Source: Sphingomonas corticis (GTDB lineage Bacteria > Pseudomonadota > Alphaproteobacteria > Sphingomonadales > Sphingomonadaceae). Taken from it: 64,000 nucleotides of DNA. The stretch is taken from contig NZ_JAAVJH010000007.1 of assembly GCF_012035195.1 (NCBI RefSeq), positions 81,313 to 145,312 on the forward strand, given 5' to 3'. A program made the translations under genes and the position numbers. Under the pieces are notes generated by a model. It did no database searches. It was not told the origin of the DNA and worked only from the letters and a program-made list of their open reading frames with translations. How positions within the stretch are numbered: the stretch's first letter is position 1; each line of letters starts with the position of its first letter. This document shows, piece by piece, positions 8,248 through 17,390 of the stretch.

Positions 8248-9566
8248 GGATCGCGGTGGCGGGAGACGGGATCGCGGCGCATTTGGCCGCACTGATGCTG
8301 GCGCGCGTGGCCAGCGTGGTGAGCGTGCCGGTCGGCGCCGGCGGGCACGGCCTGGGTCCCGTCGGCGAGACGGTGCTGGGCACGCCCGCGTGGATGGAGG
8401 GCGAGGTCGCCGCGGCGATCGGCGATCTGCCCGGCGCGGTGCCGGCGCTGGGCATCGCGTTCGCCGGCTGGAGCGCGGAGCCGTGGTTCCTTCCCTACGG
8501 CGACGTCGGCGCCCCGCTGGACGACGTGCCCTTCGCGCAGCTCGCGGCGCGGGTACGCGCGGAGGGCACGCCGGTGCGCGCGAGCGACTTCTCGCTCGCC
8601 GCCATGGCCGCGCAGGCCGGGCGGTTCGCGCCGCGCTCCGCCGACCCGCGCTCGCCCTTGTCGACCCTGCGCCCCGGCGCGATCTATCCCGCCGCGGCGC
8701 TCGCCGGCCGCCTCGCCGACATGGCCGCGCGTGCCGGGGTGGAGCGGGCCGCCCCGCTCGCCGCGCCCATGGGGTCGGACGATCGCCTGACGCTGACCAA
8801 CGGGACGCAGCTCAGCGCCGACCTGTTCGTCGACGCCAGCGGCGGCGCCGCGGGGATCGCGGCGGCCGGGTGGGTGAGCTGGCGCGACTGGCTGCCGTGC
8901 TGCCGCGTCGCCTCGCGCCGGATCGCCGACGCGGGCGGTCCGGCCGCCTACCCGCTCCACGCCGCGACGCCGTCGGGCTGGCAGGCGACGGTCGCGCTTG
9001 GCGGCACGCGGGTGGAGACCCGCTACACCGCAGCTGGCGAGGGCGAGCCATACGAGAACGGTCGCCGCACCAAGACGTGGACGGGGCGCCGCGTCGCCAT
9101 CGGCGCGGCGGCGGGGGTGATCGAGCCGAGCCTGGGCCACGCGCTCCAGCACGCGCACGACGCGGTCCTTCGGCTGATTGCGCTGCTGCCCGCGGCGGGG
9201 TCGGACGGCGGCGCGGAGGCGACGGAATACCACCGGCTGACCGCGCAGCAATACGACCGCGCCCGCGACGCGGCGGTGGCGCTGTGGCTGACCGCCGGAC
9301 GCCCCGCCGCCGCCCCGTCGACGGAGCTGGCCCGCAAGCTGGCGCTGCACCGCCGGCGCGGCTACCTGCCGCTGGAGGACGGCGAGTGCCTGTCGCGCGA
9401 CGAATGGGCCGTGCTGCTGGACGGACAGGGCGTGCGACAGGAGCGGCCGGACCCGCTCGCCGCCGCGCTGCCGCCTCCCGCCGTCGCCGCGCACCTGGCA
9501 CGACTGCGCGAGCGGCTGGTCGCGACGGTCGCCGCGATGCCGCCGCTCGCAGGGGGAGGACGATGA
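8244..9566 (+). CDS. Degenerate tryptophan-halogenase paralogue
   Basis: A 440-residue protein alignable with its neighbours but lacking their catalytic residues. The N-terminal nucleotide motif is AVAGDGIAAHLAALML. GETVLGTP replaces GEATVPP. The catalytic lysine is Ala (PALGIAF against YKLGIEF). The WxWxIP signature has decayed to GWQATVAL, and EPLESTS is EPSLGHA. The reading frame is intact, of normal length, and coupled by ATGA overlaps on both sides, so it is not an ordinary pseudogene. It may bind flavin or pair with an active paralogue as a non-catalytic partner, which is inference. It would be expected to lack halogenation activity. Confidence 0.78.
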   Translation: MRIAVAGDGIAAHLAALMLARVASVVSVPVGAGGHGLGPVGETVLGTPAWMEGEVAAAIGDLPGAVPALGIAFAGWSAEPWFLPYGDVGAPLDDVPFAQLAARVRAEGTPVRASDFSLAAMAAQAGRFAPRSADPRSPLSTLRPGAIYPAAALAGRLADMAARAGVERAAPLAAPMGSDDRLTLTNGTQLSADLFVDASGGAAGIAAAGWVSWRDWLPCCRVASRRIADAGGPAAYPLHAATPSGWQATVALGGTRVETRYTAAGEGEPYENGRRTKTWTGRRVAIGAAAGVIEPSLGHALQHAHDAVLRLIALLPAAGSDGGAEATEYHRLTAQQYDRARDAAVALWLTAGRPAAAPSTELARKLALHRRRGYLPLEDGECLSRDEWAVLLDGQGVRQERPDPLAAALPPPAVAAHLARLRERLVATVAAMPPLAGGGR

Positions 9567-11086
9567 TCGAGACGAGTACCGCCGACCGCCGCATCCGCTC
9601 CATCGCCATCGTCGGCGGGGGCAGCGCGGGCTGGATGGCCGCCGCCACGCTCGCGCGGCTGCTCGGCCCGCATTACGCGCGCATCACGCTGGTCGAGAGC
9701 GAGGAGATCGGCACCGTCGGCGTCGGCGAGGCGACGATCCCGCAGATGGCCACCTTCAACCGGATGCTCGGCATCGACGAGGACGCCTTCGTCCGGGAGA
9801 CGAAGGGCAGCTTCAAGCTGGGCATCCAGTTCGTCGATTGGGCGCGCGAGGGGCACACCTATTTCCACCCGTTCGGCGGGTACGGCGTCAACATGGCGGG
9901 CGTCAGCTTCCACGCCTTCTTCCTGCGGCTCCACGCGGCCGGCGAGGCGCCGGACATCGACGCCTTCTCGCTGCAGGCAATGGCGGCGCGGGCGGACAAG
10001 TTCATGCGCCCGATCGACGCGGGCAATTCGCCGCTTTCCGACATCGCCTACGCCTACCACTTCGACGCCGGGCTCTACGCGCGCTTCCTGCGCCGCTACG
10101 CCGAGGCGCGCGGCGTCGAGCGGCGCGAGGGACGGATCGTCGGCGTGGCGCGCGACGGCGAGAGCGGCCTCGTCTCGCACGTGACGCTCGCCGATGGGGG
10201 CGAGGTGGCGGCGGACCTGTTCGTCGACTGCTCGGGCTTCCGCTCGCTGCTGATCGGCGAGGCGATGGGGAACGGCTTCGTCGACTGGTCCCACTGGCTG
10301 CCGTGCGACCGCGCCGTGGCGGTGCCGTGCGAGGGGCAGGCGGAGATGACGCCCTACACGCGCTCCACCGCGCGCGAGGCCGGATGGCAGTGGCGCATCC
10401 CGCTCCAGCACCGCACCGGCAACGGCCATGTCTACGCCAGCGCCCACCTGTCCGACGACGCGGCGGTGGCCACGCTGCTGGCCAACCTGGACGGCGCGCC
10501 GACCGCCGACCCGCGGCTGATCCGCTTCCGTACCGGACATCGCGCCCGCTTTTGGGACGGCAACGTCGTCGCACTGGGGCTGGCCGCCGGGTTCATGGAG
10601 CCGCTGGAATCGACCAGCCTGTGGCTGGTGCAGAGCGGGCTCGCGCGGCTGATGGCGATGTTTCCGGACCGCGACTTCGATCCCGCCACGATCGCGCGCT
10701 ACAACCGCATCCTGACGACCGAGTTCGAGGAGATCAGGGACTTTCTGATCCTCCACTATCACGCGACCCAGCGGCGCGACACGCCGTTCTGGCAATATTG
10801 CGCGGCGATGGAGGTGCCCGAGCGGTTGCAGGAGAAGATGCGCGTCTATGCCGCGCACGGCCGCGTCTTTCGCGAGAACGAGGAATTGTTCAACGACACC
10901 AGCTGGTTCGCCGTCATGCACGGCCAGCTGCTGCCGACCCGCGGTTACGATCCCGTGGCCGATGCGATGGATCTGCCGACCACGCGTGCGCGGCTGGCGG
11001 AAATCGCCGGCGCGGTCGCGGCGTCGGCGGACTACATGCCCGGCCACCGCGACTTCGTGAACCGCCACTGCCGGGCCGCGGCATGA
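9563..11086 (+). CDS. Flavin-dependent tryptophan-halogenase-family protein 2
   Basis: 507 residues from an ATG with an excellent Shine-Dalgarno (AGGGGGAGGA) that overlaps the previous stop as ATGA. It has VGGGSAGWMAAA (17-28), VGVGEATIP, the catalytic lysine Lys85 in SFKLGIQF, WQWRIP at 275-280, and EPLESTSLWL near the C-terminus. It is closest to the fourth halogenase of the operon (shared SHWLPCDRAVAV and LQHRTGNG). It is expected to be an active FADH2-dependent halogenase; the substrate is unknown. The strong ribosome site suggests it is made in higher amounts than its neighbours. Confidence 0.9.
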   Translation: MIETSTADRRIRSIAIVGGGSAGWMAAATLARLLGPHYARITLVESEEIGTVGVGEATIPQMATFNRMLGIDEDAFVRETKGSFKLGIQFVDWAREGHTYFHPFGGYGVNMAGVSFHAFFLRLHAAGEAPDIDAFSLQAMAARADKFMRPIDAGNSPLSDIAYAYHFDAGLYARFLRRYAEARGVERREGRIVGVARDGESGLVSHVTLADGGEVAADLFVDCSGFRSLLIGEAMGNGFVDWSHWLPCDRAVAVPCEGQAEMTPYTRSTAREAGWQWRIPLQHRTGNGHVYASAHLSDDAAVATLLANLDGAPTADPRLIRFRTGHRARFWDGNVVALGLAAGFMEPLESTSLWLVQSGLARLMAMFPDRDFDPATIARYNRILTTEFEEIRDFLILHYHATQRRDTPFWQYCAAMEVPERLQEKMRVYAAHGRVFRENEELFNDTSWFAVMHGQLLPTRGYDPVADAMDLPTTRARLAEIAGAVAASADYMPGHRDFVNRHCRAAA

Positions 11087-12741
11087 TCGCCGCGCTGCTG
11101 CTGGCCGCCGCGATCCGCATCGGCGGCGTCGGTGCGGCGCCTCTCGATCCGAAGATCGCGACGATCGAGACGGAGGATCGGGCGCCGCTCGTTTGGCGCG
11201 TCACCGACACGGGTGGGCGCGTGGTCCTGTCCGGTCGCAGCGTGCCGATGGGGCGCGACGAGGCCGCGGGCCGCGCAGTGCATCGCGCCGACCTGACCGC
11301 CCTTCGCGTGCCCGGCACCTATCGCCTGAACGCGGGAGGGGCGATCGGCGAGGTAACGATCGGCCGCGGTCTCACCCGCGCCCTCGCGCGCGATGCGCTG
11401 CGCTACTTCCATCACAACCGCGCGGGAGTCCCGATCGAGGCGCGCGTGGTCGGCGCGCGATGGGCGCGCCCCGCCGGCCATCCGCGGGAGAGCGCGACCT
11501 GCTTCGCCGGGATGGACGAGAAGGGCGTGCGCTGGCCCGGCTGCGGCTACGCGCTGGAGGTGACCGGCGGCTGGTACGACGCGGGCGACCACGGCAAGTA
11601 CGTCGTCAACGGCGGCATCGCGCTGTGGACGCTGCTGAACATGGCCGAGCGGGGGCGAACGCTTCCGGGCCTGCTGGAGGAAGCGCGGTGGGAGATGGAG
11701 TTCCTGCTGCGGATGCAGGTTCCCGCCGGCACCCGCTATGCCTTCCCGAGCGGACCGGCCGTCGATGTCTCCGGCATGGCGCACCACAAGGTCGCCGACG
11801 CACGCTGGACCGCGCTGCCGATGCGGCCGGACCGCGATCCGGGGCCGCGCCTGCTCTATCCGCCGACCACCGCCGCGACGCTGAACCTCGCCGCCGTCGC
11901 GGCGCAGGGCGCGCGGGTGTGGCGCACGATCGACCCCGCCTTCGCGCGCCGCTGCGCCCACGCCTCGGCGCGGGCGTGGCGGGCCGCGCTGCGCAACCCG
12001 GCGGTGCTCGCGCCCGACGCCTTCACCGGCAGCGGAGCCTATGGCGACGCGGACGTGTCCGACGAGTTCTTCTGGGCGGCGGCGGAACGCCATGCGCTCA
12101 CGCGGGATCGTGCGCTGCGCGCGCGCCTCACCGCCAGTCCGCACTACCGGGCGACGCCCGCCGAGCCGGGCTGGCCCGCCACCGCCGCGCTGGGCCTCGC
12201 GACGCTGGCGCAGCACGGCGACGGCGAAGCCCGGGCGCGGCTCGTGGCGGCGGCGGACGGCTATCGTGCGGCGGCGGCGCACAGCGGCTACGGCGTTCCC
12301 GTTGCGGGCAAGACCTTCGTGTGGGGGTCGAACGCGGTGCTGCTGAACCGCGCGATGATCCTCGCCCTCGCCGCCGACTGGAGCGGCGACCGCACCTACC
12401 GCGCGCCGGTGGTGGCCACGCTCGACTATCTCACCGGCCGCAATCCGCTCGGCCGCTCCTACGTGGCGGGCTACGGCCCCGATCCGATGCGCCACCCGCA
12501 TCATCGCCACTGGGCAAACGGGATCGACCCGGCCTATCCCGCCGCCCCGCCCGGTGCGCTGTCCGGCGGGCCGAACGCGACGCCGGGGACGGAGGCCGCG
12601 GCGGTGCTGGGCCGGTGCGCGCCGATGACCTGCTGGCGCGACGATGCGCGGCTATTCTCGCTGAACGAGGTGGCGATCAACTGGAACGCGCCGCTGGTGT
12701 GGGTCGCCGCATGGCGCGACGCGACGGAAGTGCCGCGATGA
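11083..12741 (+). CDS. GH9 family glycoside hydrolase with N-terminal Ig-like domain
   Basis: 552 residues with a short signal peptide (MIAALLLAAAIRIGGVGAAP). Residues about 20-95 form the immunoglobulin-like domain usual in CelD-type GH9 enzymes (VPGTYRL), followed by the (alpha/alpha)6 catalytic barrel. GGWYDAGDHGKYV carries the catalytic-base aspartates 166/169; the conserved His block is GYGPDPMRHPHHRHW; the proton donor is Glu529 in SLNEVAINWN. Family activities are endo-glucanase, exo-glucosidase and related beta-1,4-glucan hydrolysis. It overlaps the halogenase genes on both sides by ATGA, a tight coupling of a glycanase with halogenases. Periplasmic location is inferred from the signal peptide. 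Confidence 0.9.
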   Translation: MIAALLLAAAIRIGGVGAAPLDPKIATIETEDRAPLVWRVTDTGGRVVLSGRSVPMGRDEAAGRAVHRADLTALRVPGTYRLNAGGAIGEVTIGRGLTRALARDALRYFHHNRAGVPIEARVVGARWARPAGHPRESATCFAGMDEKGVRWPGCGYALEVTGGWYDAGDHGKYVVNGGIALWTLLNMAERGRTLPGLLEEARWEMEFLLRMQVPAGTRYAFPSGPAVDVSGMAHHKVADARWTALPMRPDRDPGPRLLYPPTTAATLNLAAVAAQGARVWRTIDPAFARRCAHASARAWRAALRNPAVLAPDAFTGSGAYGDADVSDEFFWAAAERHALTRDRALRARLTASPHYRATPAEPGWPATAALGLATLAQHGDGEARARLVAAADGYRAAAAHSGYGVPVAGKTFVWGSNAVLLNRAMILALAADWSGDRTYRAPVVATLDYLTGRNPLGRSYVAGYGPDPMRHPHHRHWANGIDPAYPAAPPGALSGGPNATPGTEAAAVLGRCAPMTCWRDDARLFSLNEVAINWNAPLVWVAAWRDATEVPR

Positions 12742-14234
12742 CCGCGCCGCCGGTCCGCGAGCTGGTGATCGTCGGCGGCGGCACCGCCGGCTGGATGATG
12801 GCCGCCGCCGCCGCTTTGTACCTCTCCGACGGCACGCGCCGCATCACGCTGGTCGAGAGCGAGACGATCGGCACCGTGGGCGTCGGCGAGGCGACGATCC
12901 CGCCGATCCGGGACTTCAACGCGATGCTGGGCATCGACGAGCGCGAGTTCCTGCGTGCGACCGGCGGCACGTACAAGCTCGGCATCGCCTTCGACGGCTG
13001 GGGCGCGGCGGGCGAGACGTATGTCCACCCGTTCGGCCGCGCCGGGCACGACCTGAACGGCGTGGACTTCCACATGGCGTGGCTGAAGCATCGCGCGGCG
13101 ACGGGCGTGGGCCCGCTCGGCGACTATTGGATGGCGGCGGTGGCCGCTCGCGACGCCCGCTTCGCGCATCCCGCTGCCGATCCGCGCACGCCGCAGGGGC
13201 AGCTCGCCTACGCCTTCCACTTCGACGCGGGCCGCTACGCCGCCTTCCTGCGGGCGCGTGCCGAGGCGGGTGGCGTGGTGCGCGTCGAGGGCAAGGTTGC
13301 CGGCGTCGAGCGCGACGCGCGCGGCCATGTCGCGGCGCTGCTGCTGGAGGACGGACGCCGCGTCGCCGGCGACCTGTTCGTCGACTGTTCGGGCTTCCGC
13401 AGCCTGCTGCTGGGTGCGGAGATGGGCGTGCCCTTCGTCGACTGGAGCCACTGGCTGCCGTGCGACCGCGCGGTGGCCGTGGCGTCGGAGCGGCGCGACC
13501 CGCTGATGCCGCTGACGCGCGCCACGGCGCATGACGCGGGCTGGCGCTGGCGCATCCCGCTGCAGCACCGCACCGGCAACGGGCTGGTCTATGCCAGCGC
13601 GCACCTCTCCGACGACGCGGCCGCCGCGCGCCTGCTCGCCGGGCTGGACGCCCCCGCGACGGACGATCCGCGCGTCATCCGCTTCGCCACCGGCCGGCAC
13701 GAACGCGCGTGGGAGGGGAATGTGGTGGCGCTGGGCCTTGCCGGCGGGTTCCTGGAGCCGTTGGAATCGACCAGCATCCACCTGATCCAGTCGGGCATCT
13801 CGAAGCTGCTGGCGCTTTTCCCCGACACCGGCTTCGCGCCGGTGCTGCGCGACGAGTACAACCGGCTGATGGCCGCGCAATACGACGCGGTGCGCGACTT
13901 CGTTATCCTGCACTATCACGCCAACGGGCGGGTGGGCGAGCCGTTTTGGGATGCGCTGCGCGACATGGCGCTGCCCGACACGCTCGCCACCCGCCTGGCG
14001 CTGTTCCGCGAGAAGGGACGCGTGCTACGCTACGACGACGACCTGTTCTCGATCGCCAGCTGGGTGGCGGTGCTGGTCGGCCAGGGCGTGCTGCCCAAGG
14101 GGTACGACCCGATGGTGGACGCGCTGGACGACGCCGCGGTGGCCGCGGCGCTGCGGCGCTGGCGCGCGGACTATGCCGGGGCCGCGGCGGCGATGCCCGA
14201 CCATGCGGCCTATGTGGCGCGCATGGTGGGCTGA
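12738..14234 (+). CDS. Flavin-dependent tryptophan-halogenase-family protein 3
   Basis: 498 residues, last gene of the operon, overlapping GH9 by ATGA. Motifs are VGGGTAGWMMAAA (12-24), VGVGEATIPPIRDFN, catalytic Lys80 in TYKLGIAF, WRWRIP at 269-274 and EPLESTSIHL. All key residues of an active halogenase are retained. Three apparently active copies plus one degenerate copy in one operon suggest several substrates or hetero-oligomers. Only 4 bp separate its stop from the end of the convergent glycosyltransferase/UXS gene, leaving no room for a separate terminator. Confidence 0.9.
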   Translation: MTAPPVRELVIVGGGTAGWMMAAAAALYLSDGTRRITLVESETIGTVGVGEATIPPIRDFNAMLGIDEREFLRATGGTYKLGIAFDGWGAAGETYVHPFGRAGHDLNGVDFHMAWLKHRAATGVGPLGDYWMAAVAARDARFAHPAADPRTPQGQLAYAFHFDAGRYAAFLRARAEAGGVVRVEGKVAGVERDARGHVAALLLEDGRRVAGDLFVDCSGFRSLLLGAEMGVPFVDWSHWLPCDRAVAVASERRDPLMPLTRATAHDAGWRWRIPLQHRTGNGLVYASAHLSDDAAAARLLAGLDAPATDDPRVIRFATGRHERAWEGNVVALGLAGGFLEPLESTSIHLIQSGISKLLALFPDTGFAPVLRDEYNRLMAAQYDAVRDFVILHYHANGRVGEPFWDALRDMALPDTLATRLALFREKGRVLRYDDDLFSIASWVAVLVGQGVLPKGYDPMVDALDDAAVAAALRRWRADYAGAAAAMPDHAAYVARMVG

Positions 14235-14238
14235 ACCG

Positions 14239-16305
14239 CTACGCCGCGGCGGCGACGCGCGGCGCCGCCAGTTCCCCGGCGAACCATGCGCAGGTCCGCT
14301 CCAGCCCCTCGCGCAGGTCGACGCGCGGTTCCCAGCCGAGCAGCGCCGCCGCGCGGCTGATGTCGGGACGGCGGCGGCGCGGATCGTCGACGGGCAGCGG
14401 ACGATATTCCACCCCGGCGCCGCTGCCGGTCAGCTCGACGATGTGGCCCAGCAGCTCGTTGACCGTCATCTCGTTGGGATTGCCGAGGTTGATCGGCTCC
14501 ATCCCGTCGATGTCGCTCTCCATCAACCGCATCAGGCCGTCGACCAGGTCGGAGACGTAGCAGAAGCTGCGCGTCTGCGTGCCGTCGCCGTAGATGGTGA
14601 TCGGCCGGCCCGACAGCGCCTGGCAGATCAGGTTGGAGACGACGCGCCCGTCGTCGGGATGCATCTGCGGCCCGTAGGTGTTGAAGATGCGCGCCACGCG
14701 CACGTCGGCCCGGCCGGTGCGCGCGAAGTCGAACGTCATCGCCTCCGCCGCGCGCTTGCCCTCGTCGTAGCAGGCACGCGGGCCGGTGCAGTTCACGAAG
14801 CCGCGGTAATCCTCGCGCTGTGGGTGGATCTCCGGATCGCCATAGACCTCGCTGGTCGACGTCAGCAGGAAGCGCGCGCCCGCCTGCTCGGCCAGGCGCA
14901 GCAGATGGTCGGTGCCGACGACGCAGGTCAGCATCGTATGCTCCGGATCCTCCTGATATTGCGGCGGCGACGCGGCGCAGGCGAGATTGTAGACGCGCGT
15001 GAACCGGCCGGCGCGCGAGGTGATCGACGCGGGCAGCGGATCGACCACGTCGGCCTTCACGAACTCGAAGCGCGGGTGGCCTTCCAGCAGCTTCAGGTTC
15101 GACGCGCGCGCGGTCTGCAGATTGTCGAGGCACACCACATGGTCGCCCCGCGCCAGGAGCGCCGCGCACAGGTGCGAGCCGATGAACCCGGCTCCCCCCG
15201 CGACCAGGGTGAGCGGTGCATTCTGGTTCTTCATGCGCTTCCCCTCCGTTCTCTCGTTCTGCATCGCCTCGGCGAGGTGCGCCTCCAGCTCCGCCGCGCG
15301 GTGGTGCGCGGTGTGCGCGGCCAGCACGCGCGCGCGCGCCGCCTCGCCCACCGCGGCAGCGTCGCGTGACAGCGCGGCGAGCGTGTCCTCGCTCGTATCC
15401 GCCAGCACGATCTCGCTCTCCGGCGTCAGCAGCGTCTCGATCCCGTCCCAACGGTCGGACAGGATCGGCGTCCCGCACGCCGCCGCCTCGAACAGGCGGA
15501 CCGACGGCGACCAGCCCGCCGCGATCATGTCCGCCCGCGTGACGTTCAGCGTCCAGCGCGAGGCGGAATAGAAGGCGGCGTGTTCGGCGGGCGGCAGATG
15601 CTCGATCCGCTCGACGTTGGCCGGCCAGTCGATCGTGTCGGGATATTGCGGCCCCGCCACGGCGAAGCGCTTTTCCGGCGCGCGGCGTGCCGGCTCGATC
15701 AGCAACCGTTCCAGCGTCGGCTGGCGATCGTCGCTGTAGGTGCCGAGGTAGGTGAGATCCCACTTCTTCCCGACCGGCAGCGGGCGATACGCCTCGGCAT
15801 CGACGGAGCAGTAGAGCGCCCGCGCGCGCGGCGCGCCGAACTGCCGCTCGATCCGCTCCAGCGTCGGCCCGCCGGTGAAGGAGAGATAGACGTCGAAGCC
15901 GGGGATCACCTCCGCCGACACATATCTGGTATCGCCGCGCTCCAGCCGTGCGAGCGTGACGGGAGTGTCGATATCGTAGAAGGCGGTCGCCCCGCGCGCG
16001 TGCGCCTGGACGTAGCGCGCCACTTCGACGCCGTCGGGCACGTAGGAACCGACGATCACCGCGTCCGCCGCCGCGATCTCGCCGCGCCAGTCGTCCAGCG
16101 CGGCGAGCGTGCGGTAATAGGCGAGCCGGCAATAGGCCGGGTCGGAGAGGTCGCGGTGCGCGCCCGCGTACCAGGGCACCTCGCGCTCGAGGAACAGGAT
16201 GTCGTGCCCGCGCGCGGCGAAGGCCGACAGCAGTGCGCGGAACGTGGTGGCGTGCCCGTTCCCCCATGAGGACCCGAGGCTGAGGCCGAGGACGACGATC
16301 TTCAT
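14239..16305 (-). CDS. Fused CgeB-like glycosyltransferase / UDP-glucuronate decarboxylase-like epimerase
   Basis: One open frame of 688 residues with two enzymes. Residues 1-350 are a CgeB-like GT-B glycosyltransferase (MKIVVLGLSLGSSWGNGHA; donor-site motif VRLFEAAACGTPILSD near 270). Residues about 358-688 are an extended SDR with GGAGFIGSHL, YxxxK in ACYDEGKRAAE, RIFNTYGPQMHPDDGRVVSN and GTQTRSFCYVSD, diagnostic of UDP-glucuronate decarboxylase (UDP-xylose synthase). The junction contains an internal ATG at 15234 with a strong Shine-Dalgarno (GGAGGGG), exactly where a stand-alone 331-residue UXS would start. The protein may therefore be a true fusion, a fusion plus a separate UXS, or the result of a lost stop codon. 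It is the last gene of the minus-strand operon and overlaps its predecessor by ATGA. Confidence 0.85.
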   Translation of the reverse strand: MKIVVLGLSLGSSWGNGHATTFRALLSAFAARGHDILFLEREVPWYAGAHRDLSDPAYCRLAYYRTLAALDDWRGEIAAADAVIVGSYVPDGVEVARYVQAHARGATAFYDIDTPVTLARLERGDTRYVSAEVIPGFDVYLSFTGGPTLERIERQFGAPRARALYCSVDAEAYRPLPVGKKWDLTYLGTYSDDRQPTLERLLIEPARRAPEKRFAVAGPQYPDTIDWPANVERIEHLPPAEHAAFYSASRWTLNVTRADMIAAGWSPSVRLFEAAACGTPILSDRWDGIETLLTPESEIVLADTSEDTLAALSRDAAAVGEAARARVLAAHTAHHRAAELEAHLAEAMQNERTEGKRMKNQNAPLTLVAGGAGFIGSHLCAALLARGDHVVCLDNLQTARASNLKLLEGHPRFEFVKADVVDPLPASITSRAGRFTRVYNLACAASPPQYQEDPEHTMLTCVVGTDHLLRLAEQAGARFLLTSTSEVYGDPEIHPQREDYRGFVNCTGPRACYDEGKRAAEAMTFDFARTGRADVRVARIFNTYGPQMHPDDGRVVSNLICQALSGRPITIYGDGTQTRSFCYVSDLVDGLMRLMESDIDGMEPINLGNPNEMTVNELLGHIVELTGSGAGVEYRPLPVDDPRRRRPDISRAAALLGWEPRVDLREGLERTCAWFAGELAAPRVAAAA
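15232..15247 (-). promoter_or_regulatory. Internal ribosome binding site and ATG within the fusion gene
   Basis: On the minus strand GGAGGGG (15247-15241) lies six bases before an in-frame ATG (15234-15232) beginning MKNQNAPLTLV, the natural N-terminus of the UXS domain. This decides a plausible second start and allows a free UXS enzyme to be made from the same message. Confidence 0.6.
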
Positions 16306-17390
16306 GCCGCTTCCCTCCCCTGCGCCGCCCGATCGCGAAGGATCGCGTCCACCTGCACCCCGCGCAGTTCATAGGTGTGCTCGGCCAGCACGCGCCGCAG
16401 CGCCGCCTCGCCGATCGCCTGTGCCCGCTCGCCCGTCAGCGCCGCGAGGTGGTCCGCCACGTCCTGCCCGTCGCGCGCGACCAGCACCTCCTCGTCGGGA
16501 ACGAGGAACTGCTCGATCCCCTCCCACGCGTCGGTGATGAGGCACGCCGCCGCGCCTGCCGCCTCGAACACGCGGGTCGCGGGGGAGAAGCCGACATTCG
16601 CCATGCTGTCGCGCGCCACGTTGAGCACGGCGCGCGGCGTGCAGTTGAAGGCGTTGTGCTCGCGCGTGCCGACATGGCCGATGTCGCGCACGTTCGCGGG
16701 CATCGCCTTGTCGTGCCAGCCGTTGCCGCCGATCAGGAACGCGGCGTCGGGCGCGTCGGCGGCGGCGCGCAGGAAGAACTCCTCCACCCGCGCCTCGCGG
16801 TCCGGCAGGCGGTTGCCGAGGAAAGCGAGGTCGCAGGCGAAGCGCGGGTCGGGCGCGACCGGATGGTGAGTCTCCGGATCGAGCGCGTTGTAGACCGGCA
16901 CGCACTCGCGCGCGCCGAACCCTTCGTAGGCGTTCACGACGGGCGGCCCGCCGCCGTAGGTGAGCACCATGTCGAGATCGGGCAACGCGCGGCGTACCGG
17001 ATGGTCCGCGTCCCCCCGCATCTCGTCCAGCGTGGCGGCGGCGTCGACATCCCAGAACAGCTTCAGCGCCCCCGGCCGCGCCTGCGCGATCACGCCGTCC
17101 AGCAGCTCGGCATCGAACACGCCCACGCCGTTCGCCTTGACGACCACGTCCGCCGCGCGTGCCTCCGCCAGCACGCCGCGCATCGCCTCAACAGTGGCGG
17201 GATAGACGACGACCTTCGCCCATTCCGGCGGGTCAATGTCGCGATGCTGCTGTCTGTCGAAGGCGTCGGGTTCGTAAAAGGTGATCTGATGCCCGTGCGC
17301 CGCCAGCGCCTTCAGGATGCCGCGGTAATAGGTCGCGGCGCCGTTCCAGTAGGAGGAGAGGAGGCTCGATCCGTAGAAGGCGATCTTCAT
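16302..17390 (-). CDS. CgeB-like glycosyltransferase (GT-B)
   Basis: 362 residues starting MKIAFYGSSLLSSYWNGAAT, a GT-B N-domain start close to the two neighbouring paralogues. The C-terminal half holds the nucleotide-sugar site motif TRVFEAAGAAACLITDAW followed by EQFLVPDEEVLVARDG, typical of the glycosyltransferase-1-like domain of CgeB/DUF3880 proteins. It is cytoplasmic with no membrane segment. It lies in a run of three related glycosyltransferases and overlaps both neighbours by ATGA, so it probably adds one sugar of a surface glycan whose donors come from the epimerases of the same operon. Donor and acceptor cannot be read from sequence. Confidence 0.82.
   Translation of the reverse strand: MKIAFYGSSLLSSYWNGAATYYRGILKALAAHGHQITFYEPDAFDRQQHRDIDPPEWAKVVVYPATVEAMRGVLAEARAADVVVKANGVGVFDAELLDGVIAQARPGALKLFWDVDAAATLDEMRGDADHPVRRALPDLDMVLTYGGGPPVVNAYEGFGARECVPVYNALDPETHHPVAPDPRFACDLAFLGNRLPDREARVEEFFLRAAADAPDAAFLIGGNGWHDKAMPANVRDIGHVGTREHNAFNCTPRAVLNVARDSMANVGFSPATRVFEAAGAAACLITDAWEGIEQFLVPDEEVLVARDGQDVADHLAALTGERAQAIGEAALRRVLAEHTYELRGVQVDAILRDRAAQGREAA

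Noticed and set aside
6793..14234. Halogenases taken as part of a natural-product biosynthetic cluster
   Set aside because: No polyketide, peptide synthetase, terpene or precursor-peptide genes nearby; the neighbours are a TonB receptor and glycoside hydrolases.
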